A stretch of 64,000 nucleotides of DNA from CAVTSA01 sp963737225 (GCA_963737225.1 CAVTSA010000010.1:248001-312000); one strand, 5' to 3'. Shown: positions 45,108 to 54,236, numbered from the stretch's first letter. A program made the numbers and translations. The notes: generated from the letters alone by a model not told the origin.

Positions 45108-46355
45108 TCATAGCCGCTCCGACTCGGTCTCCGCACGGTCGTAAACGGCCGCAGTTGCCGGAACCGGTGCCGGGAGCTCACCTAGCAACTCGACCGCGCG
45201 GGGACGTGCCGGTGCGACAGTACCCGCTCCGATGCCCTCCCGCAGCGGCGCTCCGACTTCGTGGAGAAAGTGGAGGATCTCTCGGTATGACTGCAGGATC
45301 GATGTCTCGGAGTAGCTGATCCCCCGCTCCGTGCAAAAATCAAGCACGATCCTGTGCGCGCGGGCAACGCGGTTGCGCGCCATTGTCGGGAACAGATGAT
45401 GCTCAATCTGGTAGTTGAGGGCGCCGTACCAGATGTCTGTCAACGGGTGCGGGCGGACATTCCGAGCGGTCAGCACTTGGCGACGCAAGAAGTCGACCTT
45501 CCCGCCGACCTGGGGCATGCCCTTGTGGTTGGGGGCAAAGACGAGTCCCATGTAGAAGCCGGCGCAGCATTCGACAATGACGATGACTGCCACGCCCCAC
45601 GCGGGACCCAGCAGCAGTATGAAGAAGGCGACCATAGCCAGCGCGTGGACGCTTAGCAGAGTGACCTCCAGCAGTCGGCGAGACGAGGGGCCCTGCCGCA
45701 AAAAGGTAATGCCTGCCAGTTGCATCGCCCAGGCCAGGCCGAAGAGAAGAGGAAAGAACAGCGCGGCTTGATGCATGGCGACCACGCGACGTGCGCCTCT
45801 AGCCGCCAAAGCCTGCTCCTCGGAGTAGGAGATCATGCCTGGGCCGATGTCCGGGTCCATGTCGACGTGGTTCGGATTGGCGTGGTGCCGATTGTGCTTG
45901 TCGACCCACCAGCCGTAGCTGATGCCAAGGAGGAGGTCGGCGGTAAGAAGACCGACGACGACGTTCCACCTCCCGCTCTTGAACATCTGTCGGTGTCCGG
46001 CGTCATGCATCTGGAAACCGAGCTGTCCCAGGACGATCGCAAGCGCGACCGCGTCGGCGATCATGACCCACGGTTGCCCACGGAGCAGGACGAAAAGGGT
46101 CAGCGAGCATGCGAGCAACGCCAGCTTGCCCGCGATCGATCGCAGGTAGAACCCGCTCTGGTTCTCGAGCAGGCCCGCCTTCTGAATGCGACCCTTGAGA
46201 ATTGCGTAGTCGGAGCGCATGGCATCGCTCCTCAGCCGTTGTTGCGGCATTGAGGTCATGTCTGCTCCTGAGGTGAGGTCCACGGAGTTGAGTTCAGTGC
46301 CCATCCGCGTCGGAACCGAAGGGACCCGTGCCGCTCGAGCCGCCGCAGCGGGCAT
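45108..46355 (-). CDS. Membrane fatty-acid desaturase
   Basis: A desaturase of up to 415 residues with the three di-iron histidine boxes: HDAGH (about residue 117), HNRHHANPNH (about 153) and NYQIEHHLFP (about 310). These are separated by hydrophobic helix pairs (KLALLACSLTLFVLL, NVVVGLLTADLLLGI, VAFFILLLGPAWGVAVIVIV). The third box type QxEHH is typical of acyl-lipid/acyl-CoA front-end or delta-type desaturases acting in the membrane with an external electron donor; no ferredoxin or reductase gene is adjacent. The first 32 residues are poor in homology, so translation may start at a later ATG near 46260. Confidence 0.9.
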   Translation of the reverse strand: MPAAAARAARVPSVPTRMGTELNSVDLTSGADMTSMPQQRLRSDAMRSDYAILKGRIQKAGLLENQSGFYLRSIAGKLALLACSLTLFVLLRGQPWVMIADAVALAIVLGQLGFQMHDAGHRQMFKSGRWNVVVGLLTADLLLGISYGWWVDKHNRHHANPNHVDMDPDIGPGMISYSEEQALAARGARRVVAMHQAALFFPLLFGLAWAMQLAGITFLRQGPSSRRLLEVTLLSVHALAMVAFFILLLGPAWGVAVIVIVECCAGFYMGLVFAPNHKGMPQVGGKVDFLRRQVLTARNVRPHPLTDIWYGALNYQIEHHLFPTMARNRVARAHRIVLDFCTERGISYSETSILQSYREILHFLHEVGAPLREGIGAGTVAPARPRAVELLGELPAPVPATAAVYDRAETESERL

Positions 46356-46790
46356 CGATCGGGAAGAGTCGAGCGGAGGGTCAGCGCCGGCAGCGCTGCG
46401 ACGACGATCACGACGACGACGAGGGTGGTCACGTTGATGATCTCCTTGGAGCCATCGGGGTGGAGATCCGGCGGTTGGCTAGCGACGTGTTCTGAGCTTT
46501 GACGCGATGGCGTGACGGCGACGTGATCGGCGCGTGACGCCGGCGGTCGACGATTCGGAAGCGGGGCGTGCGACGGGCGGACCTGTCAACCGCAGTGAGC
46601 GGGCGGCGGGTAGTGCGCGTGGGGAGCCCGCAGGCTGCGCGCCTGGCAGGATGATCAAAATCGGTTCGTCGCGCTGGAGGCTCCCGCGATTCGGTCAACC
46701 GCCGACGGCCGTTTCACAGAGGCGGTGGTGGCAGCGGTTGGGCGATCCGGGTTGACCCGTTCCGGGAAGCGGGCGGGCGGCGCTAATCCG
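46356..46790. other. Intergenic, no supported gene
   Basis: Upstream of the leftward desaturase gene. Frames are Arg-rich and chance-like, and no operator-type palindrome was recognised. Confidence 0.4.
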
Positions 46791-46936
46791 GGTGCACTTC
46801 GCCGAGCACACTCAGTCAGAGGCGCGGCGCGAAGTTCAGCAGCTACCGTCGGATGCTGCATTCGGAGTTGGGTCTCGGAGCTACCCCCCGCCTCGCTCGG
46901 CTCGTCGAGGAGATGCAACCGGTCACGCCACGGTGA
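46791..46936 (+). pseudogene. Possible BTAD (SARP-type regulator) C-terminal remnant
   Basis: Two adjacent frames give FAEHTQSEARREVQQL and then YRRMLHSELGLGATPRLARL followed by VEEMQPVTPR and a stop. The second piece resembles the end of bacterial transcriptional activator (BTAD/TPR) domains (YRR.L..ELG..P...L..L). It is frameshifted, has no start, and lacks the rest of the protein. Confidence 0.3.
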
Positions 46937-46960
46937 CGAGGCGGGGATCACGTTTATGCG

Positions 46961-47233
46961 ATGCCTCTGGACAGCCCCGGCCTCCTCATTATCCGGGCTC
47001 GTCTCGAACAGGGCTCATCTTCACCTCTCCGAGCTGAGGTCCGGTTCACAAAGGCCGTCTCAGGTGGATTCAAGGGCACCGTCAACCTGAGCGACGTGGA
47101 CGCCGTGGTTGGGACGGTGCGCGAATGGCTGCAGGATGTCGTCCAGTACGGATCCTCCCAACTCAGTCCGACCGACACCGACGTCGCCGGCGACCGGGCG
47201 CGCCCTTCCTCGACAGTCGAGGAGGAGCCTTGA
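46961..47233 (+). CDS. Small hypothetical protein
   Basis: A 90-residue protein. LLIIRARLEQGSSSPLRAEV, RFTKAVSGGFKGTVNLSDVD and AVVGTVREWLQDVV suggest two or three strands followed by an amphipathic helix, with an acidic disordered tail. No family is recognised. Composition is protein-like and the competing frames are worse. It stands alone. Confidence 0.5.
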   Translation: MPLDSPGLLIIRARLEQGSSSPLRAEVRFTKAVSGGFKGTVNLSDVDAVVGTVREWLQDVVQYGSSQLSPTDTDVAGDRARPSSTVEEEP

Positions 47234-48134
47234 GCGCATCAGGTGACGTGGTTCTCCAGCTCGAGGCCCCGCCGTTCTGGGGCTGCGGCGGCGTGCTCTC
47301 TCGTACTCGATGCACAGCGCACGGAGGGTACCGCGCGTCTCGTCGTGGTACGGCGTACCGACTTGTTGCAGTGGAATGCGCAGTGCTGAACGGGACTGCT
47401 CTGCGCTGCGGAAGTGCGACCACGAGTTCGACGCCGATCGAAAAGCGAGTTCGACTGGGCGCCGCAAGGGCCCGCGCTGTCCGTCGGAGTCCGATCCGGC
47501 GGATTCACCGCGCGTCACGCCACCGTCACGACAGTCGCGGATACTCTGTGAGAGCGAGCCGGTCCCAAGGTGCCAAGCCGGGCTGAGACCTTCCCGCTCA
47601 AGAAGGCCCATTCAATGACAACACTGGCATCACCATCATTGCGATCGAAGCAGCACAGGGCGTTCATCCTGCCGGCCGCCAGATTTCCTTTGGTGGTGCC
47701 CACGGAGGCGAGCGATCGGCTGCCGGCGGCTGGCCACCGCCTGGCGTTGGCGAACGGTGGCGGATCCTGCAGGGAGGTTGTGAGCGTCCAACTGCGAATT
47801 GGGGGCCGGTTCTGGGACCGGTTGCGACGCTGGTTGCCGACGCCTCGAAATCCAGGCCCTGATCCCAAACCCCTGCCGACTCCCTGGCGACGAGCCCCCG
47901 ATGCGCGGCTGAGGAAGACTCCCGGCGGCCGACGATCTGGGCTCCCCGCGTAGTGAGTCCGGAAGAGCTCTCGGACCGGCCGGACTTGCTGGAACGTTGC
48001 ACTGTTCTGGTCGTCATGAGGCGAGGTGGTTCGGATGAACCGAGCGCGTGCTGAAGAGCGCCGTAAGCAGATAGAGCGGACAGAACAGGCGCCACTTCGC
48101 ACACTGAGGATCTCGGACCGGGTCAAGGACCAGC
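47234..48134. other. Unassigned, about 900 bp
   Basis: Several overlapping frames exist on both strands, the longest on the plus strand at 47570-47953 (MPSRAETFPLKKAHSMTTLA...). None shows a recognisable motif, and the composition is Arg/Pro-rich. I see no RNA gene or repeat. It may be non-coding or an eroded region. Confidence 0.35.
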
Positions 48135-48440
48135 ATGCCCAGGGACCGAATTGGGGTCAAGGAGCTGGTCGTAGTGGCTGAGGTTGTCTATACCCGGTGG
48201 TGGGATCGGCGGACGAGCGCTTCGGGCTTCGACAGTGGTCAACGTCGTGGCAACGCTCAGATCTTCGGCGAGAACTGGCCCGCGCTCTCCGCCGAGGGAA
48301 CGCCGATCGAGGTCGGCACCGAGGTACGCATCGTCGAACTTCGCGGGGCGACGCTGGTCGTCGAACCAGCGCACGCGCCCGCACTTCCCGGAGCCCCGGA
48401 GGGCTCCGATCACCCCGACCCGGATGATCCGGGTCAGTAG
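48135..48440 (+). CDS. NfeD-like C-terminal OB-fold fragment
   Basis: A 101-residue frame whose second half, AQIFGENWPALSAEGTPIEV followed by GTEVRIVELRGATLVVEPAH, matches the OB-fold domain of NfeD proteins (GEXWxAxS..G.I..GTxVRVVxVxGLTLxVEP). The membrane or ClpP-class N-terminal part is missing and the first 40 residues are not homologous, so it may be truncated. It lies 34 bp upstream of an SPFH gene; NfeD-SPFH pairs are a conserved operon involved in membrane microdomains and membrane-protein quality control. Confidence 0.5.
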   Translation: MPRDRIGVKELVVVAEVVYTRWWDRRTSASGFDSGQRRGNAQIFGENWPALSAEGTPIEVGTEVRIVELRGATLVVEPAHAPALPGAPEGSDHPDPDDPGQ

Positions 48441-48474
48441 CGCGGCGTGCGCGCCGCATCGGAGGTAGCTGGTG

Positions 48475-49518
48475 ATGGCCTTGGCCACCTTGGTCATCCT
48501 CGCCGTAGTGGTGCTGGTCGGCCTCTTCGTCGTGGTGTCGCTGGCGCGCACCATCCGGGTTGTCAACCAGGGGCTGGTGGGCGTGGTCCTGCGGCTCGGG
48601 CAGTTCCATACGGTCCGCAATCCGGGGCTGACGACGCTGATGCCGTATGCGGACCGATTGGTGTTGGTCGACATGCGCGAGACACCTCGCACCGGTGAGC
48701 GCATCGACGTCATCACGAAGGACAACGTGTCGCTGGCGGTGCTGATCACCGTCTTCAGCCAGGTCGTGGACCCCAGGCTGGCGCTGTTCGGGGTCAGCAA
48801 CTATTTCCTGGCCATCGATCAGCTGGCTCGAACGTCGCTGCGTTCGGTGATGGGCGCGATGAACCTCGACGAATGCCTCAGCGAGCAGGCGCTCATCAAC
48901 ACCCGGCTGCAAGCCACGATGGAGTCGGTGACCGACAAGTGGGGCATCCGCGTCAACCGGGTGCAGATCCAGGAGATCACGCCTCCCCAGCCGATCCTGC
49001 AGGCAATGGCGATGCAGAAGCAGGCGGAGCAGGAAAAGCGGGCCGCGATCCTGCGCGCGGAGGGTCAGCAGCAGGCGTCGGTCACGATCGCCGAGGGCGC
49101 CAAGCAGGCGGCGATCCGCCAGGCCGAGGGCGATCGGCAGTCCCGGATCCTGCGGGCGGAGGCGGAGCGGCAGGCTCTCATCCTGCGGGCCGAGGGCAGC
49201 AAGGAGGCGCAGGCCCTGGAAGCGGAGGGACGGGCGGCCGCGATCTCCAAGACGTACGCGGCGATCCAGGCGCAGCATCCGACCAAGGAGCTGATCGCCG
49301 TGCTCCAGCTGGACACTTTGGGCCGGGTGGCGTCGAGCGACAACGCCAAGGTCGTGGTCCCGGTGGAGACGGCGGGGCTGCTCGGGGCGACCTCCGCGCT
49401 CAGCTCGCTGCTGGGGCCGGCGGCGTCGCCCAACGGTACGGCTCCGGAGACCGCAGCGCTGCCCGCGTCCGGACAGCCGGCTTCGGGGTCGGGCGGTCAC
49501 CAGGCGGGGAAGCAGTAG
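48475..49518 (+). CDS. SPFH/Band 7 (stomatin/HflK-like) membrane protein
   Basis: A 347-residue protein. One N-terminal membrane helix (LATLVILAVVVLVGLFVVVS) is followed by the SPFH domain (IRVVNQGLVGVVLRLGQFHT, VDMRETPRTGERIDVITKDN, LARTSLRSVMGAMNLDECLS). A long coiled-coil of repeated ILRAEGxxQAxxxxAEG units spans about residues 180-260, then a Ser/Ala/Gly-rich tail. Such proteins oligomerise in ring- or cage-like membrane assemblies and scaffold membrane proteases or lipid domains. The ATG follows GGAGGTAGCTGGTG. It is linked to the NfeD-like frame upstream. Confidence 0.93.
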   Translation: MALATLVILAVVVLVGLFVVVSLARTIRVVNQGLVGVVLRLGQFHTVRNPGLTTLMPYADRLVLVDMRETPRTGERIDVITKDNVSLAVLITVFSQVVDPRLALFGVSNYFLAIDQLARTSLRSVMGAMNLDECLSEQALINTRLQATMESVTDKWGIRVNRVQIQEITPPQPILQAMAMQKQAEQEKRAAILRAEGQQQASVTIAEGAKQAAIRQAEGDRQSRILRAEAERQALILRAEGSKEAQALEAEGRAAAISKTYAAIQAQHPTKELIAVLQLDTLGRVASSDNAKVVVPVETAGLLGATSALSSLLGPAASPNGTAPETAALPASGQPASGSGGHQAGKQ

Positions 49519-49864
49519 GCTGGGCCTCGGCGCCGAGTGAGGATTCGGCGCCGACGCCGCTCTGCGGCTCTTCCCCCTGTCAGCGGACAACAAATCCGAC
49601 AACAGGTGTCCCAAACGATGGCAGACTCCACAATCTCCGATTCTCAGATCGTCTTGGAAAGCGCCCTCGCTGAGACTCGTAATCCCCCCTCCACTCGGGT
49701 CTGACCACACGTCTGGCGAACGCACCGCCGCCCATCCTGGAGGATCACGGCGAAGATTTGCCAACCCAACTCCGAATTCCCCTCATCCCACCATGCGGCC
49801 GGCAACCGCAGACTTCACCTTTTCCGATGCCGTCCAGCGCACCTGGATCTGACCGAACGCCTGC
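49519..49864. other. Intergenic, no supported gene
   Basis: A CTCGTAA loop-like motif near 49675 drew attention as a possible tRNA anticodon, but no tRNA can be folded around it. No coding frame was seen. Confidence 0.4.
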
Positions 49865-50191
49865 TCATGTCACGGGCCGAGTCCGCGCGCCCCGCCAAAC
49901 GCCATATCGGTTCCACCCCGACCGCTTGCCTACGAGTTCCTCGGCGGGCACCCATCGGGTCGCCTTCGCGTCCACCTTCACCGCCGCACGCCCGACCAAC
50001 CACCGCCCCCGGTCCGGAGCAAACGGATCGTAGACAACCGCCGTCCGGTCCAGCGTCACGGCAAGCAGCAATTCCTCATCGCCGACACGGCATGCCTGGT
50101 CTCGAGCTGGGAGCTTCGCCTCGTGGGCGTCGATGGCTGTCGTGAGCTCCTGCCACACGTCAATCGCGATAACCCTTGACACAGTGCTCAC
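49865..50191 (-). CDS. Hypothetical protein
   Basis: A 108-residue protein beginning STVSRVIAIDVWQELTTAID, with ACRVGDEELLLAVTLDRTAV and VYDPFAPDRGRWLVGRAAVK in the centre and a Trp-containing basic C-terminus. It resembles a small alpha/beta protein, but no family is recognised. It lies downstream of another small gene on the same strand, separated by 127 bp. Confidence 0.45.
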   Translation of the reverse strand: MSTVSRVIAIDVWQELTTAIDAHEAKLPARDQACRVGDEELLLAVTLDRTAVVYDPFAPDRGRWLVGRAAVKVDAKATRWVPAEELVGKRSGWNRYGVWRGARTRPVT

Positions 50192-50318
50192 CAGCTTCCC
50201 TCGAGCGCGGCCAACCTCGGAAGCCGGAGAACCTCCGGTACCTCACTCACCTGGTACCGCCGATTGATGAAGGGTGCCAACCTCGCCAGCTCGGACCAGC
50301 CCCGACGTGAACGCCACG

Positions 50319-50597
50319 TCATGCGGGATCCCCGTGATGCGTCCGTCGTGGCAGCTCCATGACCTCACCGATTCGGTCTTCGGAAAGCCACTGACACTGC
50401 ATCTGCGCACGCCGGATGACCCAGATAAGGTGGTCTCGCGCGCTCCCGGCGTCAGGCGCGTTGCACTCGATCTCCCGGTGCGACCCATCCACCCGGACCC
50501 TGATGTTGCCGCCGATCCGCTGCAGCTCGGCGTCCATCTGCGAGCGCTGACCGTAGGCAAGGTCGCCGGTCTTGAGCACTGCACGCCAGGTCGTCAC
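50319..50597 (-). CDS. Small hypothetical protein
   Basis: A 92-residue protein from GTG 50597, with AGGAGGGG about 6 nt upstream (an earlier ATG at 50612 would overlap this site). The core WRAVLKTGDLAYGQRSQMDA, ELQRIGGNIRVRVDGSHREI and SARDHLIWVIRRAQMQCQWL looks like a small alpha/beta domain. No family is recognised. It begins 12 bp after the truncated SPFH gene on the same strand. Confidence 0.5.
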   Translation of the reverse strand: MTTWRAVLKTGDLAYGQRSQMDAELQRIGGNIRVRVDGSHREIECNAPDAGSARDHLIWVIRRAQMQCQWLSEDRIGEVMELPRRTHHGDPA

Positions 50598-50608
50598 GTC
50601 ACCCCTCC

Positions 50609-51109
50609 TCACGCCACGCGGGCGACTGGCCGCTCATGGCCGCGTACCGGCCTGGGAGACCCGTCGGCCGCCAGGGTGGTTGCAAGCTTTTGCTTTACGA
50701 GGGCCCGACTGCTGAGCCTCTCATCCATGGGCTCCTGCGCGGGAACCTCGCGCGGTGTGGTCTGCGCGATTTGTGAGGTGGCCTGGGCGTAGTCATAGAC
50801 GGGAGTAGTCGCCGCCCGCGTGTCCAGGACCTGGAAGAGGATCACGGCCTTGACATTGACGGTTACGTTGTCGGAGGTGATCACCTCTTGCGGGGGCACG
50901 TCGAGTGTGCCCACGCGCGGCTCCACTTTCGTCAATCGATGCACTCGGAAGAGAAACCTGCAGAAATGGGCCGGGCCCCGAAGGTCGATCAAGCGGCCAA
51001 AGCGAAACACGACGCCCCGTTCATACTCTCCGGCGATGCGACGATTGCAGAGTCCCACCACCAGCAGGAGGAGCACCAGGGTCACGATCACGAAGATCGC
51101 CACGTTCAT
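50609..51109 (-). pseudogene. SPFH/stomatin gene, truncated
   Basis: From ATG 51109, an N-terminal helix (VAIFVIVTLVLLLLVVGLCN) and an SPFH domain (EYERGVVFRFGRLIDLRGPA, RVGTLDVPPQEVITSDNVTV, YDYAQATSQIAQTT) are clear. The homology then decays (REVPAQEPMDERLSSRALVK) and the protein stops at 167 residues instead of about 260, with no coiled-coil tail. The segment AHFCRFLFRVHRLTKVEP has also drifted from the usual GLFFxIPFVDRLxKVD. It is probably a degenerate second SPFH gene, convergent with the intact one at 48475. Confidence 0.65.
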
Positions 51110-51594
51110 CGGACTCTCCTCGGCCCGAGCTACCATGATCACCGAGGGCTCGGGCTCAGGAGCGCTCGACACCCGTCACCCTACGCCTCCGGGCCCCAAT
51201 CCGCACCATGTCAGCGACAAGACGCGGAGTTCACTGATCTGAGCCCGCGTCACCCACCCCCGCCGCCCCAGGTCTCTGGTTCAGGTCGAGGTCGCGCAAG
51301 CCCTCGATGCCCTCTGCCTTCAGTCCGCGACCGGACCCCGTTCCTGAACTGCTCTTGTGGGATCTATCTCGACCATCCCCTATGCGGGGTCACAAAGTAA
51401 CGCCGCACAGGACTGGTGCAGACGAGAGCGCCCCACTGGGATCCATAGAGCCGCGTGGACTCGTGCCGACGCGATCGGAATCCTACCCGGCATGCCCTGA
51501 TGTCATAGCAACCCATCGACGCCGGGCTCGCGCGACATCGACGATCAGAACGCATCGTCGGAAGCGGGTTCGGCCGGGCTGCGAGCGAACGCTA
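51110..51594. other. Intergenic, no supported gene
   Basis: Separates the truncated SPFH gene from the groL terminator region. Only chance-like frames were seen. Confidence 0.45.
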
Positions 51595-51625
51595 CGAGAC
51601 CCCGGACCAATGACCCGGGGTCTCG
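51595..51625 (-). terminator. Hairpin downstream of groL
   Basis: CGAGACCCCGG (51595-51605) and CCGGGGTCTCG (51615-51625) form a perfect 11-bp stem with a 9-nt loop, 31 bp past the groL stop. No T-run follows on the minus strand, so it may terminate by an I-shaped-hairpin mechanism or stabilise the mRNA 3' end. Confidence 0.65.
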
Positions 51626-51656
51626 CAGATGCCTGACCGCTACTCCAACCCGCGGC

Positions 51657-53274
51657 CTACATCATGTCGGGCATGCCCCCACCCGGAGGCATCGTCTGCT
51701 TTTCCGGGATCTCGGTCACGACCGCCTCGGTGGTCAGCACCATGGCCGCGATCGAAGCTGCATTCTGCAGCGCCGAGCGGGTGACCTTGGCGGGGTCTAC
51801 GACGCCGGCCTTCACCATGTCAGCCAACTTGTTCTGGAGCGCGTCCCAGCCGTGCCCTGCCTTCGCCTTGCGAACCTGGTCGACAATGACCGAGCCCTCC
51901 TCGCCGGCGTTCGTCGCGATCTGGCGGACAGGCTCCTCCAGTGCGCGGCGGACGATCGCGACGCCCGTCGCCTGGTCGTCCTCCAACCCGAGCCCGTCGT
52001 CGAGGGTCTTCTGCGCCTGCAGCAGGACCGTGCCGCCGCCGGCAACGATGCCCTCCTCGACACCGGCCTTGGTCGCGGAAAGCGCGTCCTCCATCCGGTG
52101 CTTCTTCTCCTTCTGCTCGACCTCGGTCGCCGCGCCGACCTTGATCACGGCGACGCCGCCGGCCAGCTTGGCCAGACGCTCCTGCAGCTTCTCGCGGTCG
52201 AAGTCGGAGGTCGTCTCCTCGATCTGCGCCTTGATCGCCTTGATCCGGCCCTGGATGTCGGACGCGCTGCCGGCACCCTCGACGATCGTTGTGTCGTCCT
52301 TGGTGACCGTGACGCGGCGGGCCTTCCCGAGCTGATCGAGCTGCGTCGAGTCGAGCTTGAGACCCAGATCCTCGCTGATCACCTGGCCACCGGTGAGGAT
52401 CGCCATGTCCTCCAGCATCGCCTTGCGGCGGTCGCCGAAACCCGGGCGCCTTGACCGCGACGACCTGGAAGGTGCCGCGAAGCTTGTTCAGGATCAGGGT
52501 CGCCTGCGCCTCGCCCTCGACGTCCTCGGCCACGATGAGGAGAGGATTGCCCTGCTGGATGACCTTCTCCAGCACTGGCAACAGGTCCTGGACCGAGGAG
52601 ATCTTCTTGTCGGTGATCAGCACCAACGGCTCGTCGAGGACGGCCTCCATGCGATCCGTGTTGGAGACGAAGTAGGGCGAGGTGTAGCCACGGTCGAACT
52701 GCATGCCCTCGACGGTGTCGAGCTCGGTCGCCAGTCCCTGCCCGTCCTCGACCGTAATCACGCCGTCCTTCCCGACCTTGTCCATCGCCTCGGCGATCAG
52801 CTCGCCGATCTCCTCGGATTGCGACGAGACGGACGCGATATGGGCGACGTCCTCGTGGCCTTTGACGGGGACCGAGATGCGCTCGATCTCTTCGACGACC
52901 CTCTTCACGGCGGCCTCGATGCCGACCTTCAGCTGCATCGGGTTGGCGCCTGCGGCGACGTTGCGAAAGCCCTCGGAGATCATCGCCTGGGCGAGGATCG
53001 TCGCCGTCGTCGTCCCGTCGCCGGCGACGTCGTTCGTCTTCGTCGCGACCTCACGGAGCAGCTGCGCCCCGGTGTTTTCCGCGGGATCCTTGAGCTCGAT
53101 CTCGCGCACGATCGTGACCCCGTCGTTGGTCACCGTCGGCGCGCCGAACTTCTTCTCCAGGACGACGTTGCGGCCCTTGGGACCGAGCGTGATGCGGACC
53201 GACTGGGCAACCATGTCAATGCCCCGCTTTAGGCCCTGCCGCGCCTCGACGTCGAACGCTACTGCTTTTGCCAT
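51657..53274 (-). CDS. groL: Chaperonin GroEL (60 kDa), frameshifted
   Basis: A subunit of about 538 residues of the double-ring chaperonin that folds proteins with GroES and ATP. MAKAVAFDVEARQGLKRGID is the start. VAGDGTTTATILAQAM is the ATP-binding GDGTTT motif, and VTNDGVTIVREIELKDPAEN and LLIVAEDVEGEA are also diagnostic. The tail ends GGGMPDMM, the GGM type. The reading frame breaks once: VAVKAPGF continues as junk, while GDRRKAMLEDMAILTGGQVI is encoded in the next frame. Removing one base from the CCCGGG run at 52441-52446 restores it. An essential gene with one homopolymer indel is most simply a sequencing or assembly error, unless a second groL copy exists. It lies 25 bp after groES under CIRCE control. 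Confidence 0.95.
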
Positions 53275-53299
53275 TGGTTCTGGGTACCTCGTTAGCGCC

Positions 53300-53602
53300 T
53301 TACTTCGACTTGCCGTTCTCAAAGACGCCCAAGACGTCCTTCTCAGAGACGATCAGGTACTCGACCTCGTCCATCTTGAACTCGTTCCCGGCGTACTTCG
53401 CGTAGAGCACGCGGTCGCCCTTCTTGAGCTCCAGGGGCACGGTCGTGCCGCTGTCGAGGATGCGCCCGGTGCCCACCGCCTCGACGATCCCCTCCTGCGG
53501 CTTCTCCTTTGCCGTCTCGGGCAGCACGATGCCGCTCTTCGTCCGCTCCTCTCGCTCGACGGGCTTCAGGACGACCCGATCTCCGAGTGGACGTATTGCC
53601 AT
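53300..53602 (-). CDS. groES: Co-chaperonin GroES
   Basis: A 100-residue Cpn10. IRPLGDRVVLKPVEREERTK is the first strand, SGIVLPET the mobile loop that contacts GroEL, and KKGDRVLYAKYAGNEFKMDE and YLIVSEKDVLGVF the C-terminal strands. Seven subunits cap the GroEL ring. It is the first gene of the groES-groL operon, with a CIRCE element 56 bp upstream of the ATG. A GGAGGTCAAGC ribosome-binding site precedes the start. Confidence 0.97.
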   Translation of the reverse strand: MAIRPLGDRVVLKPVEREERTKSGIVLPETAKEKPQEGIVEAVGTGRILDSGTTVPLELKKGDRVLYAKYAGNEFKMDEVEYLIVSEKDVLGVFENGKSK

Positions 53603-53657
53603 GCTTGACCTCCAATCTGGCGCATGAATTGGTGAACTCGATGCCCGGTCGGAGGCG

Positions 53658-53684
53658 TTAGCACTCGGGGCCGGCGAGCGCTAA
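53658..53684 (-). promoter_or_regulatory. CIRCE element (HrcA operator)
   Basis: TTAGCACTC - 9 nt - GAGCGCTAA, against the consensus TTAGCACTC-N9-GAGTGCTAA: a single mismatch. Its position just upstream of groES indicates HrcA-type heat-shock repression of the operon; hrcA itself is not in the window. Confidence 0.92.
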
Positions 53685-53801
53685 CCGTACGCCGTGCGCG
53701 GCCTGGGCGCGGGCACGGTGTGCCCTGCAGCCGGGTCAGGAAGACGGCCTTCTCCCGCGTGGCACCCGGCCGTATCTCACCATCCTGGGGATCACTGCAG
53801 G

Positions 53802-54236
53802 CTAAGGCAGGGGCCGACTGCCGCTTCCGCGGACGAAAAAGGTGCCGCGACGGACGACCTCGAAGCCCGCCTTGATGTACGTGGCCGCGGGTGCTGCCTC
53901 GGCCGCTGCCCGAACGCGCTTCTTTCCTCCATCGCGCCGCCAGCCGGCGACCTGGTAGAAGCGCCAAGCCCGGTCGTGCGTGTCCAGCACCCGAGGGTCG
54001 CCGGGGAGACTCAGTCAGCTCCGAAACGCTCTAGCGCGGCGGGCACGACCTCGCGTCCAACGCCCCTTCGCCACACCTATGGTCCGCCGCCGATCGACGT
54101 CGAGTCCGTCGAGGTACCCCTGCGAATGAGTCCCGCGTATGCGGGGTGCCACGCCCGCACGCGCACCTCGGCAATCGCCCGCGCATGGTCTGCGGCCCGC
54201 GACTCGGATCGTCACGGCCGCGTCACGCATTCCGAT
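53802..54236 (-). pseudogene. GNAT acetyltransferase, broken
   Basis: Pieces of one GNAT protein lie in different minus-strand frames. VTIRVAGRRPC is followed by AIAEVRVRAWHPAYAGLIRR, then GYLDGLDVDRR, and finally VLDTHDRAWRFYQVAGWRRD with GGKKRVR. The last segment is the conserved LxxHxRAxxFYExxGW C-terminal helix-strand. The central acetyl-CoA-binding motif is missing or scrambled, and at least three frame changes are needed. Confidence 0.5.

Noticed and set aside
47570..47953. 127-codon plus-strand frame
   Set aside because: Arg/Pro-rich without motifs; competing frames of similar quality exist on the other strand, so neither was called.
49660..49720. Possible tRNA (CTCGTAA anticodon-like loop)
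   Set aside because: Only two flanking base pairs form, and no T-arm consensus (GGTTCRA) or acceptor stem was found.
52430..52450. Programmed frameshift in groL
   Set aside because: No slippery heptamer, no stimulatory structure seen, and groL is not known for recoding; a one-base homopolymer error is simpler.
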